NCBI RefSeq assembly: GCF_040115645.1
Contig: NC_089542.1
Location: 2,728,001 to 2,792,000, forward strand
Origin: Euwallacea fornicatus
Taxonomy: Eukaryota; Arthropoda; Insecta; Coleoptera; Curculionidae
Direction: 5' to 3'
DNA: 64,000 bases
Shown: piece after piece, positions 14,101 to 25,980 of the stretch
How positions within the stretch are numbered: position 1 is the stretch's first letter
Layout: every line of letters begins with the position of its first letter
Notes under the pieces: model-generated
What the model was told of the DNA's origin: nothing
What the model saw: the letters and a program-made list of their open reading frames with translations, nothing else
Database searches by the model: none
Program-made: the position numbers and the translations under genes

Positions 14101-17100
14101 ACGGTAAAGGAATTTTGAAATGTTAAATTTTCCCATCGGGACTTGCTAAAAGAAACGTATTTATAACAGAAAATAAAGAAAATCTCAAGACTTCTTTAAG
14201 AAGCGATTGATGATTTCTTATTATCAATCTCTCAAACACCAACTGATTTTAAACCGTTTTTTCATATCTTCGGCAAGTAGTGGACTATTAAACACAACAC
14301 ACTGCATATTCCCTTATCACCTTAAGTTAATGCACTAAACGCCCTTAAATTACCCCGAGCACATATCCTAACAAAACAGTTCATGGGTTCATTTTCATAA
14401 GTTACTAAAGCTGTTGAATCGTTAGCTTTATAGCTTGGTGTATGCATGAGATACAGGAAATGGAACAACATGAATCTACTTAATTTACATAAGCTGCGAG
14501 GGTGAGCTTATCACTGATGTGGTTAACGATCTTTTCAGTAATGTCGGGATGATCATGATATTCTGCAATAAAATCTAGAATACTTCCTAATCGTGGGATA
14601 CTACTCAGAATAACACTCACATTAGTTGAGCAACAGTTCTGTAACTATAAATTGTCTTTTAATTAATGTAATTGTGATGATCTGTGAAAAGCACTTGGAG
14701 ACAATTTATTATCTTGAAATTCAGAAGTAATCCATCTTTCTTAAAGATTTTAAATTGAAAAATAGTAATCTGAAAATGTGCTTTATGGTCTCCCAAAATC
14801 GCAAACTGCGCTTGAAAACTGAAGCAAATCTTCATTCTCGAATAAGAAAAAAACGAAGTTGGGATAAGATTTACTTATTACCCTTAATCATCTGGGAAAT
14901 TTTTTTGAAATCCATGATACATCCGTTTACAGGCTCATCATTTAATATCATTGTACTAAAAAAGGAATGTGTAATAGGTCTAATGACCCAATATAAATTT
15001 GACTTGTTTTTTGCGTGCAATACATACTAAAAACACCTTGGCTTAATTGACTATTGAGGGGTGATAATTAAATAGGAACAGTCACGTACATTTAACATTT
15101 GTTACCTACTGAAGTTGCTCAAGAATCTTTAATTCAATTAAATAAGGTCATGACGGGCAAAATGTGAATTATGAGGTATTGAGCCCTTCTATAAAAGTAA
15201 TTAAAAATTTTCATTTGTCATGAAAATATTATGAATATATATACATTTTAGTTAAATAGTGTATTCTAGATATACAAGAAATTCTCTAAATCACCTTTTC
15301 AACCCCATAATGGAACTTTTAAATTAATATCACACTGAAAACTAATTATTGCTAATTTATAATGTAAAAATTTTCTTTCAGTTTGAAATTTCACTTGAGA
15401 CCTAAATCAATTTTGAAAATTATAACTTTGAAAAAAAGTATTCTCGAGACGATATTCCTACCTAATTTAAACCTCTATGAGTTCGATGTGTTGATTGTTC
15501 TAAAATGGTTGTCCCAAAATATCCACTTATCTTTGAAATTGGAAAACCGCACTTAAGAACTGAATTATATTAAACCTTGGAAAGGAGATATCTAAAGGCC
15601 CTTTTCTGTCCTTATACCTATCCAAACTATTATTTGCGGCCAAGTGTCGCCTAAACTGAGAGGTCGATTTAAGTTCTGTGGATGAACCAGACAAGAATAC
15701 CCAATAATCTTCAAAAGTAAAAAAAATCTACTTGAAGACTATCCCATATTAAAAAAAAATAACAGTGAAAAGGAATAATATAGAAAGTGATCTTCTGGTT
15801 GACTAAAGTCCCTGTATGTGTTCAATTTTTACATAAATTATGGTTGACATGTAACTTTTCTTGGAAGTGTTAGACACGAATAACCGGACTCTTTCAGAAT
15901 TCAACAACCTGCCCTCGGGAATTATTAATTCTGGTTAGTTCTCTAACTCGGAACTTGTTAGTTTTCGCGTTAGTAGGAAAGTCAGTAAAACTTACGTTCA
16001 GAAACAAACTAATTCATTAAAGAATTAAATCAACCGATTAATATGCCTAAGGTAACACCGTTGATACAAAAAGCACAGTTTAAATTTACTGTAATGAATG
16101 TCCGATTCTTGAATTTCTATATTCGTGAAGACAAGTTATGTCGACACATTTAGAATGTAACAGATGCTCCCGGTAACAAATTTACCGGTTCGTGGCAAAT
16201 ATGTGTGCTGAAGCCTGACAGGCAAAGAGTGCTTCAATAAATGCATTACCAGCCCAGAGCCATTCACTAGAGAATTGCCAAAATGCCAACACAAATCGCT
16301 ATCCGATATTACTTACCGGAAAAGTTTTGAAACATCACTTTATGTCTGAAAGGGCAATAAAATAAGAGAACACAACAACAACTAAGAAAATTGGGATTAT
16401 TCCTCAATATGTTTTGCAACAAAACCATAATGATAATGGGCGCATTTAAGTCCTCCAACTGGCTACACAACGTGTCTCGCTCCTACAGTTTCTTGAAGAA
16501 TCTAATTCATTTGATAGGCAACTCATTTGAAACGCTTCAGGGGCTTGGAAGTGCCCAATGATCGCTCAAAACAGAGTACACTCGATATTTACCAATAATT
16601 TTGAATTTTCGAAGGAAAAGCAATACACCGATCGATCCAATGATCATGAAAAACATCGTTCTCCATGTTCATAAATATGCTGATAATTGTAGAAGACCTA
16701 TGAGTTTACCGGGGTAAATGATGGACACCTCCCACAGAGCTCATTACAATTTAAGGGGGTGACGAAGGGACGGGAAAAGGAGTCAACTACAATGCTCCTT
16801 TGTTACTGAAACAGGCCCCGTTTGTACTTAATCACTATTTACATTATACGGTCGATACGTTGCTTTTTTTTAAGAATATAAGTGAAAAACCCCAAAATGT
16901 AGTAACTTCACTCCAATTAAATTTGAAATAATATAAATTTGCTTGCTTCTAGAACTGAGACATCGTTTGACTGATCTTAATTTCTATATGTGCCAAATCA
17001 TTGCCAAAACTATATGCTGGATATGTTGGTTTTTTAGGAAGTACTTGACCGAATCAGCTTTTATCTCCAAAGGTCTACCTACCCTCTGCGATGAAACAGA

Positions 17101-20100
17101 ACAAAATTTGAATAATTTTAGTACGAAAAAAGAGTATTTAGAAAGCTTCTTCTTGATTTTGACGATTTCTGCGCTATCAATCAAGAAAATTGTACGATTA
17201 ACTAATAGCTCTATCCCATTTATATTACACACAAAATTTCGCTTTTATGGCTCCTAATAAAAACCTTGTTCCCTATTATCCGATTTATTTTCTTGTAATA
17301 ACCAGTTAGAAGACCCAAAACACTAAAACATTTACAACTCTTGTCCCTCATCAGACAACAAAATATTTTATTAGGTTTTGTGCAGACCAATAAATTACAA
17401 GGAGAAACGTGACTTTAATTTCGTCGTTTGCCAAAAAGGCAGATAAAAATATTTATTAATAAAAGTCATATGTTGGTTGCTCTGTGTTGGCTGTAGTCCT
17501 AAAGTTCTTCTTAGCTATAACCTTCATTTTGGCCCACTTAAGGGCCAGATCTAACAGGCATAACGTCGCTGAATGTCCTGAATCTTGCGCCAAAAGCCTC
17601 AAAAGCCCCCTATGTGTTATCTTAATTTGGCCACTGTCCAGTCTGGCCAGTAATCTTTTACCATAACTACAAAAATACAATAGTAAGATTCCTCTATGGG
17701 CTGTGGTCCTCGAACTGCCTTAAGCGGTAACTGAAATCTATTACGAATTCTCCAACAACACAGTTCATTTTCCATCTAGTTCAGACTGAATATACCCTCG
17801 AGCCCTTAGAAGGTTGTGACAAGACGATATTATAAGGATTTCAAGTTGCTGTTTAGATTGGGGCGTTTAATAACAATTCTCTATATCCCCATTCTCTCTC
17901 GAGTCGAATTTTATGATACAATTAGTATTCCCTACGATTTGTCTTCCTGCGACTCATGTAAAACGAAGATGACAGCAAAAATTAAAGATGTGAAACTGAT
18001 ATTTCTGAGAGCAAAATTTCAGCTCGACAGCTTCGATTTGTTAGAAGATTGTGTTGGGAGTGTCTATATGTAACGAGAGTTCTGAATAGAAACGTACCCT
18101 TTTCTAAAGATTAAGTCAATTCATATTTAACAAGGTTTACAGCCCATATTTTCACTATTATGACCTTTTTATACCAACCACAAAATTGCGAAATTATCTC
18201 AGGCGTAACATACACAGTGTAAATGCACTCATAGTAAAATAGGGCAGAAGGTGAGTGAAATATAAATATTTGACCTCACTTATACCCTTCACTTCCTTCT
18301 AATGTGACATGAGCATATACATCATTTCGCCATAAATGTTTCCCAAAGTAACAGGACGTGTGTAAATACAGTCATGGGACAGCGGAACATGTTTTAAACA
18401 AACCACTGAATAATCTGTAATGGTTTGTCTCATGATTCTAAATGAAACTGGAAATAAATGGGCACGTTGATGAGGTTTACACCTTCGCCTTTAGTTGCCC
18501 CATTCTTGAAAGAATCGCAAAATTCCTCAGGATGCAGACTAAATTGTGTTACACAAGTGTTTAAACTGAAACATCAGGTACACAAACAATTGAATTGAGA
18601 AGAAACGATGCCACAATATACCAATTTCATAACTTTAATGTCCAACATTACAATATTAATTCAGTCGGAATGTAAGCTGTGTAAACATAGTTCTCTCCGG
18701 GCGTTGAAATATATTTCAAGTAATATATTGATCAATCTGGATATATTTTCGGGATTGTTTCGAATCACTCTTGGACGACAATGTTTACGCCCTGTAAAAC
18801 CATCATTGTATTACATCACTGCAATGTTATTCGGTTATTCGGCAAAGTGGATTGCGTCAACACACCAATTAACAAGAGCTAAAAGTATTTCTTTTTTGGA
18901 CCATCATTTCTCAAGTATAAACAGTGCATTCGTGAACCGAAGTAAATTTGAAGAGGTTTTGCTTTGACGAGAAGTATATTCGCTAATTAAGCTAAAAAGT
19001 CGACAAGCAGCAGACAGCTGAAAACACGAGGAGAGACGAGTAATTGGTATCAGGGGGAAGACGCAAAACACTAACCGTTAAGACCATACTTTAATTTCCA
19101 TCCATTTTATCTCAACGTTTACTTGGTAGTTTTGTAGTTTTATTTGTCTTGGGATAAATAGACACAATCATTACATGTTGCCTTTATGTACGAACCAGCT
19201 TAAAACGACGTGCAAAAATTATGAAATGGCTTGAAATAAAAATATGTTGCCAAAAACGCCATCAAAATAAAAAAATATTATATGCCGATTGAGGACTATA
19301 AAAAAGTTTACCTACAAAGTTTTAATTTAGTGAGCTATTTCAGGTTTAATGCCTTTTTATATTGCGAAAGTTTCATTATTTGTGCGAATGTTCAAATTTT
19401 CTCAATGTATCTGTAAAAAAAACTTTGAGAGTAAAACTTACAAAAGCTTGAATTATCCAATTGTCTTTTTTGGTATGGTTTAAATTTTGTTTTCAACATT
19501 AATTAGATTTACATTAACTCCGACTTCGGAAATCAATCGAATTAATTCAACCAACCAACGAGTCATTCGCAAATCCACTGTACCTCTAGTTTTCAGACAT
19601 CGTTTGTTTTTAAGATTTTCTCTAATGTCGTATTTGAAAATTCCTTTTTTTTAGTAATCAGTTGATTCGAACTGGGTCAGAAATATCTTCCATCCTACCT
19701 AGAGTTTCGAGCTTCTTTATGGTTTTTGTCATTGCATAACTAGTTTTGTCATGTTCTTTGCCATTTTTCTTCCTTCTTGTTCTTCTGTGTTGTTTAAGAT
19801 TGTTGTTTAGGCCAGGAGCTTCCTGAGTTCCTGTCTAACAGTAGTGACTGTCTCACTAGGCATCCATAAAGAAATCTTAAATACTTGAGTCGAAGTACCA
19901 GACGGGCTACCGTTATGAAATAATGGGGGTCCAAAGGTTCGAGAGGGTACACAAACTCTGTTACACGAATGACACTGAATGTAATCACAGACTAGTTGAA
20001 ATACAGAGTTTAATTGACGATTAAACTATTAACCGTAATGTCCGTGTACAGATTGCTATTGCAACGAGATGCGTTAGAAGTTGGTAAAGTTAATTATTTT

Positions 20101-20799
20101 TCTGTGAAATCGGAAGAGTTGAGAAGTTGCTGTTAACGCGACGAAATGGGAAACGGTCCTGATTCTGCTCCAAGAGGGGTGGTGCTCTTTCCCGAAAAAT
20201 GCAGGTCCCAGTGTCTGGTTTTTTCCACAATTTCGCGGGAAAGTCACCACCTTGAAGTTTTCACACCATTGCCTTCTCGCCAACCCTCTCTGGTTCTTGG
20301 GCCACTTGCGCAGGTTGATACAAGACATTCCATCCTAATTTACTGATAAATATCATAAACTGACCTAAATCAGGAGGGAAGTAAACCAGATGAACGGTAC
20401 TTAGCGCGGAACCCATGGTTTGGCATCACATGGTATGTCGAGGTTCGGGTTCTGGTTATTTGGTTTCTATTGTTATTTTTTGCCCAGATGTTAGGGCATT
20501 GCGTAAGAGCGATCTTTATGTTGGAACTTTTCCAACAGTTATTCTCTCTACTATTTGCAGTTCTGCGAAAGTATTCATTTTGGCTTTATATTAAAAAAGT
20601 GTTTAAATCTTCTTACTCTTTTTTTAGCTTCAGATTTAAGTTGATTTACTCAAGTCTAGCGCTATCTTCCTATTCGTATGCATCAAAGCTATTCATTTTT
20701 AGTAAGTCTTGCTCCTCCCGCAATATGATAAGAACATTTTCAGTTTTTCCACTAAAAATGCTGTACATCCTGGTCCATGACTAAAATTTTCAGTAATTA
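8168..20799. other. Long AT-rich stretch with no recognised gene
   Basis: No protein family, RNA gene or complete mobile element was recognised in these 12.6 kb. The largest open frames (14755-15030, 16943-17257, 18608-18967 on plus; 17456-17680 on minus) show no motif and no convincing splice sites. The 17456-17680 block is less AT-rich than its surroundings and could be an old retrotransposon scrap, but no diagnostic motif is visible. A small hairpin, CCGGTAA-CAAAT-TTACCGG, lies near 16170. If the inotocin-receptor gene beginning at 25954 continues leftward, this stretch would be intronic or contain exons that were missed. Confidence 0.4.
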
Positions 20800-21595
20800 G
20801 TTAAAGTTAGTTCAGGCTGCATATAGAATGACATCGAGTGCGGTGATGTTGGCATTGGCCAAGGTACCGCGGATAAGGATGCGCGTGGAAGAGCGAAGAA
20901 TGACGTGAGAACGTACGAAGCAGTGTTGGAATGAGGCGAGAGAGGTCTTTGAGGAATGAGGTGAGAGAGGAGTGTTGGAAGAGTGAAAGAGAAACTGGGC
21001 GAGGTGTGACGTGTGGATGAAGGTTCCCGGCGTGAGGCGGTGATACGAGTGCAAATGAACGAGGTCGAGATACGTGCTGCCACAGATATTTGTAGAGCAC
21101 GTTCGGTAAATACATGCGCATTGGAGTGGTAGAAAATGACAATTGCCGGTTCTACAGGGAGAGGGTACTGGTGACGGACACCCCGGAGCACACGCTGTGA
21201 GAGGATCCAGAGTGGGAGGGCGAATGCGCAAAGACCAAGGAGAGAGGACTCAGCTTGGATCTAAGGACAATTAGGTGTGAGTTGGTGGAAAGCGAGGAAA
21301 AATGGACGATGCTCGAGTGTATGGTGGAAAGAGTGATAGGTGCAAAAGTAACGAGAGAGAACAACCGTAAGGCACGCAATCGAGGCGACGCCTAACGCAT
21401 TTGGCCGGGGGTAAGATTAATCATTCCCCCTCCCAGTACTAATGCCTAGCTTCGGTACCAGGGGTGATCAAAGATGAAGAGGGGAGGTTTTTAACAGGTA
21501 GACGCTCCCATCAGGAGTGAATCCCACATAACTCGGTCTCCAGACCAACAGACTGGGTACCTATGAATGATTTCCTCCTCTGTAAAAAAATCATT
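20800..21595 (+). mobile_element. 3' end of an R1/jockey-like non-LTR retrotransposon, 5'-truncated and decayed
   Basis: A G-rich island in AT-rich DNA. From 20813 the plus strand reads QAAYRMTSSAVMLALAKVPR, the layout of the block after the reverse transcriptase in R1-like ORF2 proteins (AYRTVS...AL..AGVPPI). After frameshifts, from about 21112, it reads YMRIGVVENDNCRFYRER, then DTPEHTL, a TGA stop, EDPEWEGE and, further on, ESEEKW...MVERV. This follows the C-terminal zinc-knuckle and tail region of such proteins, where H-T-L-F-x-C-P-x-W is usual. The coding remnant ends near 21395. About 200 bp of 3' UTR follows, ending in a short A-run near 21583-21589. The copy is truncated at its 5' end, with frameshifts and stops, so it is not functional. 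Large minus-strand open frames here are antisense by-products. Confidence 0.7.
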
Positions 21596-22676
21596 AGTTC
21601 AGCTTAAAAATATGTTATTACTTGACAAGCTCCGATTTTTTCAATTTGCTTAATAATCAGTACCGTGCGGGTTCGCAATCTATCTATAATTATCGCAATT
21701 AATTGTACGATAATTATTGTTAAATATTATTGTAATAATGGTTCGACAATTCCTCAAACAGTTTTTTATTTTCATTTTTTTTATCTCAGGTTATGCTCGT
21801 CGTTTGCCGGAATGTTCTGATACTTCATTAGTATTCATGATGCCAGATGGACTGCATAATATAAATTTCTGGGCGTCACAATGTTATGAGTATCCATAAT
21901 GTCGTTATCAAGTGTTAAGTTTTCTATAACTTTTCTATGTTACCTTCACTAGTTTCTTGATGAGTCGGCCTCTTCTCACCTTGATATTAGAATATTGCAG
22001 TGATTCTTTGATTATTTCCTACAGTGTTGTTTATTTGACTATTATCAAATCTTAACACATTTCTAGAGCCTTTTTCTATTCTGTTGAATTGAAATATCAG
22101 CTATTTTTGTGTCTCTGCCATGAAGGCTCTCTTCATCCACTACCACATTTACTTATTATGAAACAATATTCCTTATTTTCTTTTAAATGAATGGATTAAA
22201 CGACCTTATACTCGACGAGGAACACGTCTTACGAGCAGTGAATATCTGAGTTATCATAAGTGGATGGGAGACTAAATAAATAATTGTTTTCGTATAGAAT
22301 AAAAAATATTCCATATCTCTGCTTTCTGACATTATTTATTTACTAATAGCCAGAATGCAATAGCGCTATCCTCTTCAGTGCAGTTCCCAAATGTTACTTG
22401 TAATCATACGAGAAAAATATAGACCATTTACAGAAATGAGTTTGAACAAGCTTATGGCTAGAAAATGTTTTAGACGCGAAACGTGGTCAATTGACCCATT
22501 GCTGGGACTACTACCATATCCACAACTTTCCCCGAAACCCTCATTTTCCATACCGGAGGAAATCTGGTTCGTCATAAAATAAAGATAGAAATGGAGGAGA
22601 GACTTTAAAGTGTTTTTATGCTTATTTATTTGCTTTCATATCAGTTATTTAGCACTAAACGCTATCTTAAGAACAT
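21596..22676. other. AT-rich noncoding stretch
   Basis: Nothing recognised. Overlapping open frames on both strands at 22375-22582 (60-66 codons) have no support beyond being open. Confidence 0.5.
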
Positions 22677-23018
22677 AAAATATCCATGTAAACAAATCTA
22701 TGGCATTTGCACATGATTCGCTGAAGACGGGAATATTGAACAGGAGTGTAGTTAGGCCAGTAGTACATTGAAAATGTTTTTTAAACAAACTCTTTTAATA
22801 AATTATACTTCTCAACGACTGCTAAAACTGAAATGTAGTGTACCAAAAGAGAATAATTAGCTACATTACTGCCTAACTTGTAATGTTTACATGAACGCTC
22901 TCCATTCAAAATTAAACAAGTTCAACCCTGGAAAATAGGTCGTTCCGACGACACAACCAACCAATCAGCTCTGACCAAACAAACGTTCGCGCGTTTGGTT
23001 TGTTTACGTGGATATTTT
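22677..23018. mobile_element. MITE copy 1 (terminal inverted repeats, 342 bp)
   Basis: The ends are inverted copies of each other: AAAATATCCATGTAAACAAA at the left and TTTGTTTACGTGGATATTTT at the right. A second copy in the same orientation at 58421-58783 matches along its whole length. Shared blocks in order include GATTCGCTGA, TTTTTTAAACAA, AAATTATACTT, CTAAAACTGAA, AACTTGTAATGTTT, CCATTCAAAATTAAAC and AGTTCAACCCTG. There is no coding capacity. The structure is that of a non-autonomous DNA transposon; the superfamily cannot be named because the target duplication is unclear. Confidence 0.8.
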
Positions 23019-24158
23019 GTATTTATTATACGGACTTTTTGTTATAATAACAAATTAAAACATTTCAGCGTTTTTGAAAGTATTACAAATATGCATCACA
23101 CGTCGAGGTAAGTATAAATGGTCGAAACTTTACCAATGCAACCAATTCTTACTTAACATCTTAGCTGGCGAGTCTCTCGGGGACAAGTTAGTTAGTTCAG
23201 CAGGAATTAAGTGAACTTAAATTCCTGCTTACTCGCTTCATCAGGGAGAGATGCAGTTAAAACTGCCAAATTTTATATGAAAAGAGAGGTGTCTCTGGCA
23301 TACTTCTTAAGTTCGAGTCGTTTTGTAGGGTAACTATGAAAATTGAATTCCTGATGAACTCCAGGTCCAGGCTTCTTACACATACTCACGATCAGTATCA
23401 GATACCAACGAGATAGAAACGTGAACTTAGTCTGGATTAAGCGTTGCAATTTAGAGGCAATCACTCATCTTATTTTCATTAACTATGATTTTTAAAGCAA
23501 TAATTTTGGCACGAGTGGCACTACCTCAACTACAGTTGCGTTTTAAGTCGATGTCTTTCACCAACCAACTTTAAGTGAAGATAAGAATTAGGTTAAACAT
23601 CTTTTGTTTCACATATACAATAATTATCCAATTTGAGTTATCATTGCACATTATACATATTAATACACACGTAAACATATTATGCGGCCAGAAAATCTGG
23701 CAGGGAAATCAGGACGAGAAATCGGGACGGAAAGTATCGGAGAGTAATGTGACACTTGCTAAACATCGAGTTTAATTTTAAAAACCATTTTCAAGCTTAA
23801 AATTAAAGCACCTTCCTAAAGAAACTAGGGGAGCAGCTGCTTGAGAGAACTTCGATGCATGGCAAGTCTGGCGTGATGAGGGGCAGGAGAAAATTCTGAT
23901 TCCTTTCCATTGATACCGGTTTCTACTGGGTGCCTGCTTGGATCTCCCCCATGGTGTCCTATTAATCGGTTTCGCACAAATCACGAGAGAACTGATTATC
24001 AGAAACACTACTGAGGTGTAGCTAAACGGCTTTTTAACGCCTGTAGACACCCTGTATACACTCCACATAACATCTTCCTGTCCCTCCTCTGCCAAGTTCT
24101 TAGTTCCTCTCGTGCACCGTTACCTGGCTGAGCGAGATGGTGAGGAGCGGATTACTAA
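23019..24158. other. No recognised gene; possible interior of an LTR element at the right end
   Basis: The part from about 23690 to 24158 is less AT-rich than the surroundings. If the LTR at 24159-24727 is a 3' LTR, this would be the degraded interior of the element; the purine-rich GAGATGGTGAGGAGCGG just before it could be its polypurine tract. No gag, pol or env motif could be identified. A 105-codon minus-strand frame at 23778-24095 is not recognised. Confidence 0.35.
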
Positions 24159-24727
24159 TGTAGGGTTACGTAACTAACCCTGCGCTTTAGTTTCGTGTCT
24201 AGTCATTTTGTAAATATGCATAAGTGTAAGTTCGATAAGGGTTAGACAGTAGAAATTACTTTTAAGTTAGGAAAACCCCTTGAGGCACGGCGCTGGTAGG
24301 CATTGGCCAGAGCATGAGAATTTCCCATGCCATGCCTTGTCGATGTTGGAAATCCCCGCAATAAACCTGGTCGGCATTGGAGCTGCATATAGTGAGCTTT
24401 GTCGGTGCTGGAATTGCCCGCAATAGACCTTGTCGGTCTCACAGCTGCAGTTCCAATTCCCGGCTAAGATGCCACGGTTTGATGCGGCAGATGGTGCAGA
24501 TGGCACCCTAGTCAAGGTACGCCCATGGTTTATCACCATGGGTGTTGGTACTTAAAGATGGACAAGGCATGGAGGGCTCTCTCTTTTTCTTGCCCTTGTT
24601 TTTGGGATACGGTCGGTCATTGTAACGCAGTCGTCGTGTCCGCGCTCATTACATTCATTAGTCTGTATATTCCGTATTAATAAACGTACACTTGTCTACC
24701 TTCTCTCTGATCTGTGATTTCATTACA
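24159..24727 (+). mobile_element. Probable long terminal repeat of an LTR retrotransposon
   Basis: The block begins TGTAGGGTTACG and ends TTTCATTACA, giving the TG...CA ends of an LTR (TGTA...TACA). It is far less AT-rich than its flanks. It contains an AATAAA-type signal (TTAATAAACG near 24679) about 45 nt before the end, and ends CTCTCTGATCTGTGATTTCATTACA-like in style. No matching target duplication is seen (ACTAA before, AAGAT after), so it may belong to a truncated element rather than being a clean solo LTR. The first 30 bp contain an inverted pair AGGGTTA/TAACCCT. No second LTR was found in the window. The family (gypsy, BEL or other) is not determinable. Confidence 0.5.
24336..24450 (+). 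repeat. Degenerate tandem repeats of about 31 bp inside the LTR
   Basis: Four units begin CTTGTCGATGTTGG, CTGGTCGGCATTGG, CTTTGTCGGTGCTGG and CTTGTCGGTCTCAC, spaced about 31 bp apart. Alternate units are more alike (period about 62 bp), sharing CCCGCAATA followed by GAC or AAC. Such repeats in an LTR's U3 region can carry transcription-factor sites; that role is inference. Confidence 0.55.
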
Positions 24728-25730
24728 AAGATATAACCAACATCTTATATCTTAAGTAGCACCAAAAACACCCGATGCTACACTAATATGGAGGTATCTT
24801 CATAAATTTAATTTATTTTGGTTATTATCCGTTTTAGGGTTGTTAAATGTTAATTGAAAATCTGCTGGCGTGATAATAAAGGGAATTGCATTTTAAAAAA
24901 TCTCGAACCAAGTACGAAACATCTTTAAATAAAGGCAAAACTGTTGATATTTTCAAAAATATTTAGTCTTTTTTCACTTTGTCCAGAATAAGAATTTTAT
25001 AGTAGTGAAAACTTCATATTACAGCGCTGGAGGCATTCATTTAATTGAAAATCTGCGGGCGTGTAAATAAAGAGGATTGTGTTATAGAAAATCTATGGGG
25101 ACGTAGAAGCTTAATCTCTGATGATACTAACAGTGCCTTGTATTTCTATGGGGATAATAGCTTGAGATAAATTATCTTGTTTTTACTGGAAAATCCCAGT
25201 TTTAGGAAGGAAAATTAATGTAAAATTCGTGTTCTTGTCTGATCATTTTGTCAGAGATTTAAGCTTGACGTATTAGAATTGCGTAAAACTACTGAAGGTA
25301 GAGATATTATAATCTCTCCCTTAATCCACCCTTATTTTCATGCCAAATTGTGATATCAAAAAAGTGCTTGTCATTAATATAAAGTCTTTTAACAATGACT
25401 TTAAATTACAGCTCGGCATTCTGCAGGACAGGAAGTGACTCAATTTCATTTCTAATGAAGTTAATTTTTAACAGGAAAGCATTTTTAACAACTTACCATT
25501 AAAAGAAAGGAACTTCTCATGAAAAAAATATTTTCTCCATGTAATGAAGTTTTACAGCTTACGTGCTATCCCGAACGACCAATAAAAAACTTTCGAATGA
25601 GATTTATAGGCCTTAACTGCCCGGAAAACATTTTTTCCGCAAAACTCCGGCAATTGAAAAGTTTGTATAATTCCCTTCATTGTTTTTTTGACACATGGTT
25701 GGTAAACACGAGGGTGAGTAATGGTTTTTG
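24728..25730. other. AT-rich stretch, presumably intron of the inotocin-receptor gene
   Basis: No gene recognised. A short phrase recurs: AATTGAAAATCTGC(T/G)GGCGTG near 24853 and 25042 with similar following sequence, probably a partial duplication. Because the receptor exon at 25737-25954 ends in a splice donor and is transcribed leftward, this sequence should be intronic. Confidence 0.45.
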
Positions 25731-25736
25731 ACTTAC

Positions 25737-25954
25737 CTCTTTCTGGTCCATAAAGCTACGAGGACAGTGGCGTTTCCTATCACTGTAGTGATAAATATTA
25801 ATGCCAAAGTGGCAATTTCAATCCTGGCTAAGTTTTCGTCACGATCTGTGCTGGGTTCGTCGTTGTTGGAGACGAATTCTTGAATATTTTCGCTTTGAGT
25901 AATTGAGTTCGTTGTGAAGTTCATTGCGGGGACCGAATAGAGGTTTTTCAACAT
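25737..25954 (-). CDS. First coding exon of an inotocin (oxytocin/vasopressin-like) receptor, class A GPCR
   Basis: The exon encodes 72 residues plus a split codon: an extracellular N-terminus with an N-glycosylation site (Asn12-Phe-Thr) and the first transmembrane helix (about residues 45-67) with the class A hallmark Gly-Asn (Asn61, position 1.50) in IGNATVLVALW. The block RDENLARIEIATLAL matches the conserved approach to TM1 in oxytocin and vasopressin receptors (RNEALARVEVAVL type). CCAP receptors, the nearest insect alternative, differ here. The coding part ends AGAAAGAG|GTAAGT, a strong donor at 25736-25731. The ATG at 25954 is the first in frame; ATG 25924 is an alternative. Upstream, a likely acceptor (TGTTTTGTTGCAG, exon edge 25980) and a donor at 26132 suggest a separate 5' UTR exon, which is less certain. 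The receptor would couple a neurohypophysial-type peptide to G proteins at the plasma membrane. TM2-TM7 were not located; they should lie leftward, in or beyond the window. Confidence 0.75.
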
Positions 25955-25980
25955 CAGGAGCAATTGAGTTTGAGTTCCAA

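Noticed and set aside
17456..17680. Opposed open frames in a GC-richer patch, thought to be a non-LTR retrotransposon scrap
   Set aside because: No diagnostic motif could be aligned with confidence in any frame.
18608..18967. 119-codon open frame on the plus strand
   Set aside because: No family resemblance, no splice or promoter support; composition like translated AT-rich noncoding DNA.
20790..21379. Several long minus-strand open frames (75-139 codons)
   Set aside because: They lie antisense to the R1-like retrotransposon remnant and are rich in Ser, Pro, Thr and His, as expected from the complement of G-rich coding sequence.
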